A stretch of DNA of 64,000 nt from an uncultured Pseudomonas sp. (lineage in GTDB: Bacteria > Pseudomonadota > Gammaproteobacteria > Pseudomonadales > Pseudomonadaceae), in the NCBI RefSeq assembly GCF_946885955.1, contig NZ_CAMPHI010000011.1:62001-126000 (forward strand), read 5' to 3'. The notes beneath the pieces are model-generated. The model was not told the origin of the DNA and made no database searches. It saw only the letters and a program-made list of their open reading frames with translations. The first letter of the stretch is position 1. Each line of letters begins with the position of its first letter. A program made the position numbers and the translations under genes. Shown piece after piece: positions 62,172 through 64,000 of this stretch.

Positions 62172-62534
62172 TCACGCCAGCGCTGCTTCGTAGCTGGCGG
62201 GTTTGAAGCCGATCAGGGTCTTGTCGCCGATATCCAGTACCGGGCGCTTGATCATCGAGGGTTGGGCGAGCATCAGCTCGATCGCCTTATGCTGGTCGAG
62301 GTCGGCCTTCTGCGCCGCGTTCAGTTTGCGAAAGGTGGTACCGGCGCGGTTGAGAACGGTCTCCCAGCCATGCTCGTTGCACCAGCGCTGGAGACTGGCG
62401 CGATCGATACCGCCGGCCTTGTAATCGTGGAAGGCGTAATCGAGGCCGTGTTCGTCCAGCCAGGTGCGGGCCTTTTTCATCGTGTCGCAGGCTTTGATGC
62501 CGTACATGCGCAGCGCTTTAGCGTTCGCGGTCAT
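62172..62534 (-). CDS. ArsC/Spx-family reductase-like protein (YffB type)
   Basis: A 120-residue thioredoxin-fold protein of the ArsC family. The N-terminal redox region is MYGIKACDTMKKA, with a single Cys rather than CxxC. The RPVLDIGDKTLIGF segment contains the conserved Arg-Pro. YffB-like proteins are probably glutathione-dependent thiol reductases; arsenate reduction is not implied. GAGGC lies before ATG 62534. It is 39 bases upstream of dapD and likely co-transcribed. Confidence 0.86.
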   Translation of the reverse strand: MTANAKALRMYGIKACDTMKKARTWLDEHGLDYAFHDYKAGGIDRASLQRWCNEHGWETVLNRAGTTFRKLNAAQKADLDQHKAIELMLAQPSMIKRPVLDIGDKTLIGFKPASYEAALA

Positions 62535-62785
62535 GGGAGCCTCTGAGCGTGTTGCCAAAATAAAGCGCTGATTATGCCATGACATCGCGCGCTGGATGGG
62601 CCGTTGCATGCCTTTGCGGCACGGCCCTTGCCAGAGCTCTGTCGGCCATGGGCAATCGGTCGCCGTTCAAGGCGTCCATTTAACTGGCTGTTTAATGGCT
62701 AAATAATGCAATTGTGATGTTAAAAACATTAAATATGCAGGTAATGGCGTCAATTGCGAGCGTTTTTGCGGCCGTCTGTCCGGCC

Positions 62786-62803
62786 GTGTCATGAAGTTGT
62801 CAT
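62786..62803 (+). promoter_or_regulatory. Pho box upstream of the alginate lyase gene
   Basis: GTGTCAT-GAAG-TTGTCAT: two seven-base direct repeats matching the PhoB half-site CTGTCAT at six of seven bases, with a four-base spacer. A TAATAT at 62812-62817 gives a plausible -10 downstream. The gap 62535-62925 is otherwise non-coding and AT-rich from about 62680. Confidence 0.6.
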
Positions 62804-62925
62804 CAACATAATAATATCCGTGCGCGGCATCAGACCGCAGCGGCGATCAAGAGGATCGCTCACGTTAACTGCCTGCACGTAGTAGCCGGATGCCCCGCTG
62901 TGCAGGCGTGAACGATGGATGCACC

Positions 62926-63588
62926 ATGATTGATTTCAACGATTGGAGTTTAACCGTACCGGAACAGGACCCTGTGCGGGTCGTAAGCGCCCAGGCGATC
63001 ACGTCGGGTTATCAGGATCGCTATTTTTACCGTACCGACAATGGTGTGGTGTTCTGGGCGCCGGTAACCGGCACCAGCACCCGCGGCAGCAGCTACCCCC
63101 GCAGTGAATTGCGCGAAACCAATAGCAAGGGGCAGCAGCGCAACTGGTATATCCGCGACGGCCAACATGAGCTGCGCGCGGCGCTGGCGGTCAAGCAACT
63201 GCCTTCCAGTGGGCGCATTGTGATCGGCCAGGTGCACACCAAGGACGGTCCGGCGCCGTTGCTGAAGATTCTCTATCAGCAGGTGAACGGCACGGGCTAC
63301 GTCTATGCCGAGCTGCGTGAAAAGCCCGGCTCAAAGCAGAGCCCCAGGGTACTGACCTACAAGGGAATGCCGTTGGGCTCGAGCTTCACCTATGAGATCG
63401 ACCTGTCGAAGAACGGCGGGTTGCGGATCGATATCAACGGCATGGTTTATACCGGCAAGGTCAATTCGGCCTGGGCGAAAAGGCGGATGTACTTCAAGGC
63501 GGGGGTCTATACCCTCGATAACAAGGGGCCTTCGAGCGAGGGCGGGCGGGTCGAATTCTGCGATCTGCAGGCCTCGCACCGCACTTAG
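62926..63588 (+). CDS. Polysaccharide lyase family 7 alginate lyase
   Basis: A 220-residue single-domain PL7 lyase. All three family motifs are present: RSELRE at 59-64, QVH at 102-104 and YFKAGVY at 189-195. It cleaves alginate by beta-elimination. The QVH form (rather than QIH) tends to accompany poly-mannuronate or mixed preference, though this is a loose rule. There is no signal peptide, so it is probably cytoplasmic or exported by another route, like the P. aeruginosa PL7 enzyme encoded by PA1167. ATG 62926 follows a weak GGATG site; ATG 62890 is in frame. Confidence 0.9.
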   Translation: MIDFNDWSLTVPEQDPVRVVSAQAITSGYQDRYFYRTDNGVVFWAPVTGTSTRGSSYPRSELRETNSKGQQRNWYIRDGQHELRAALAVKQLPSSGRIVIGQVHTKDGPAPLLKILYQQVNGTGYVYAELREKPGSKQSPRVLTYKGMPLGSSFTYEIDLSKNGGLRIDINGMVYTGKVNSAWAKRRMYFKAGVYTLDNKGPSSEGGRVEFCDLQASHRT

Positions 63589-63639
63589 CGCGAGCGGCTC
63601 GCCCCGGAATGTTCCCTGGGGCGAGCGCTTCGAGGGTCG

Positions 63640-64000
63640 CTAATTCTGTTGAATGAAACTGCGAATGCGTTGCGCCGCTTCGATGCATTCGGCTAGCGGC
63701 GCCACCAGGGCCATGCGCACGCGACCGGCGCCGGGGTTCTCGCCCTCGACGCTGCGCGACAGGTAGGAGCCCGGCACCACGGTGACGTGTTCGCGGGCGA
63801 ACAGGTCGCGGGTGAAGCTTTCGTCGTCGCCCGGGGTCTTCGCCCACAGATAGAAACCGCCATCCGGACGCTGCACATCCATCACGCCATCGAGGATCGC
63901 GAGCACTGCATCGAACTTCTCGCGGTACAGCTCGCGGTTGGCCTTGACGTGCACTTCGTCACGCCAGGCGGCGACGCTGGCCAGCTGGGTTTGGACCGGC
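63640..64000 (-). CDS. dapC: Succinyldiaminopimelate transaminase DapC (partial)
   Basis: The C-terminal 120 residues of a class I aminotransferase, running off the window. The visible part (PDGGFYLWAKTPGDDESF, VTVVPGSYLSR, GRVRMALVAP with the carboxylate-binding Arg) matches the DapC/ArgD-unrelated class used in the succinylase pathway of pseudomonads. It converts succinyl-amino-ketopimelate to succinyl-diaminopimelate, the step between DapD and DapE. Confidence 0.85.
   Translation of the reverse strand, partial: PVQTQLASVAAWRDEVHVKANRELYREKFDAVLAILDGVMDVQRPDGGFYLWAKTPGDDESFTRDLFAREHVTVVPGSYLSRSVEGENPGAGRVRMALVAPLAECIEAAQRIRSFIQQN

Overview
The window looks like a chromosomal segment of a Pseudomonas, most likely from the mendocina/alcaligenes/stutzeri side of the genus. 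Three things support this. Base composition is GC-rich throughout. Intergenic gaps carry many copies of the palindrome GTAGCCCGGATG(A/C)AATCCGGG. Gene order follows the P. aeruginosa stretch recJ-prfB-lysS-lptF-ppc-adk-tsaB-rsmJ-mexJK-plsB-csdA-dapD-dapC, with a cold-shock/rlmA/dapE/ndvB block placed between the plsB-ABC group and tcdA-csdA. Gene orders and PA numbers quoted are from memory, not from a search. I see no tRNA, rRNA, CRISPR array, integrase or complete insertion sequence.

Layout. 1-2.9 kb: the tail of a phospholipase-D-like protein, translationally coupled to a large SF1 helicase with a nuclease-like tail; this pair resembles a Mokosh-type defence locus. 2.9-7.1 kb: yaeQ, recJ, the periplasmic protease gene lapG and a TerB/DUF533 gene. 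7.2-10.6 kb: a VIT/VWA protein with a PEP-CTERM sorting tail, followed directly by a dedicated exosortase. 10.7-16 kb: a GMC oxidoreductase, prfB with its programmed frameshift, lysS and a TetR regulator. 16-21.5 kb: small envelope genes, including a lipoprotein, a DUF1704 metallopeptidase-like gene, an AIM24-like gene, lptF and its DUF4398 partner. 21.6-32.4 kb: ppc, adk, an acid phosphatase, tsaB, several conserved genes and rsmJ. 32-36.7 kb: a TetR gene divergent from a mexJK-type RND pump.

36.8-40.1 kb is the clearest accessory segment. It holds a dispersed repeat, a membrane-anchored Mrr-like endonuclease and an AT-rich DUF6119/TIGR04141 gene, ending in a bidirectional terminator. 40.1-45.2 kb: a DUF4197 gene, an orphan sucrose-phosphorylase-family enzyme and a CHASE4-PAS-GGDEF-EAL protein. 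45.3-64 kb: plsB, a GldA/F/G-like ABC system, a cold-shock gene, rlmA-dapE, ndvB, tcdA, a solute-binding protein, csdA-csdE, dapD, an ArsC-like gene, a PL7 alginate lyase behind a good Pho-box candidate, and the 3' end of dapC.

Functional themes. Three succinylase-branch genes of lysine/diaminopimelate synthesis (dapC, dapD, dapE) lie within 11 kb. Translation and RNA modification are well represented (prfB, lysS, tsaB, tcdA, rsmJ, rlmA). Several genes act on surface or biofilm biology (lapG, ndvB, PL7 lyase, the c-di-GMP enzyme, the exosortase target).
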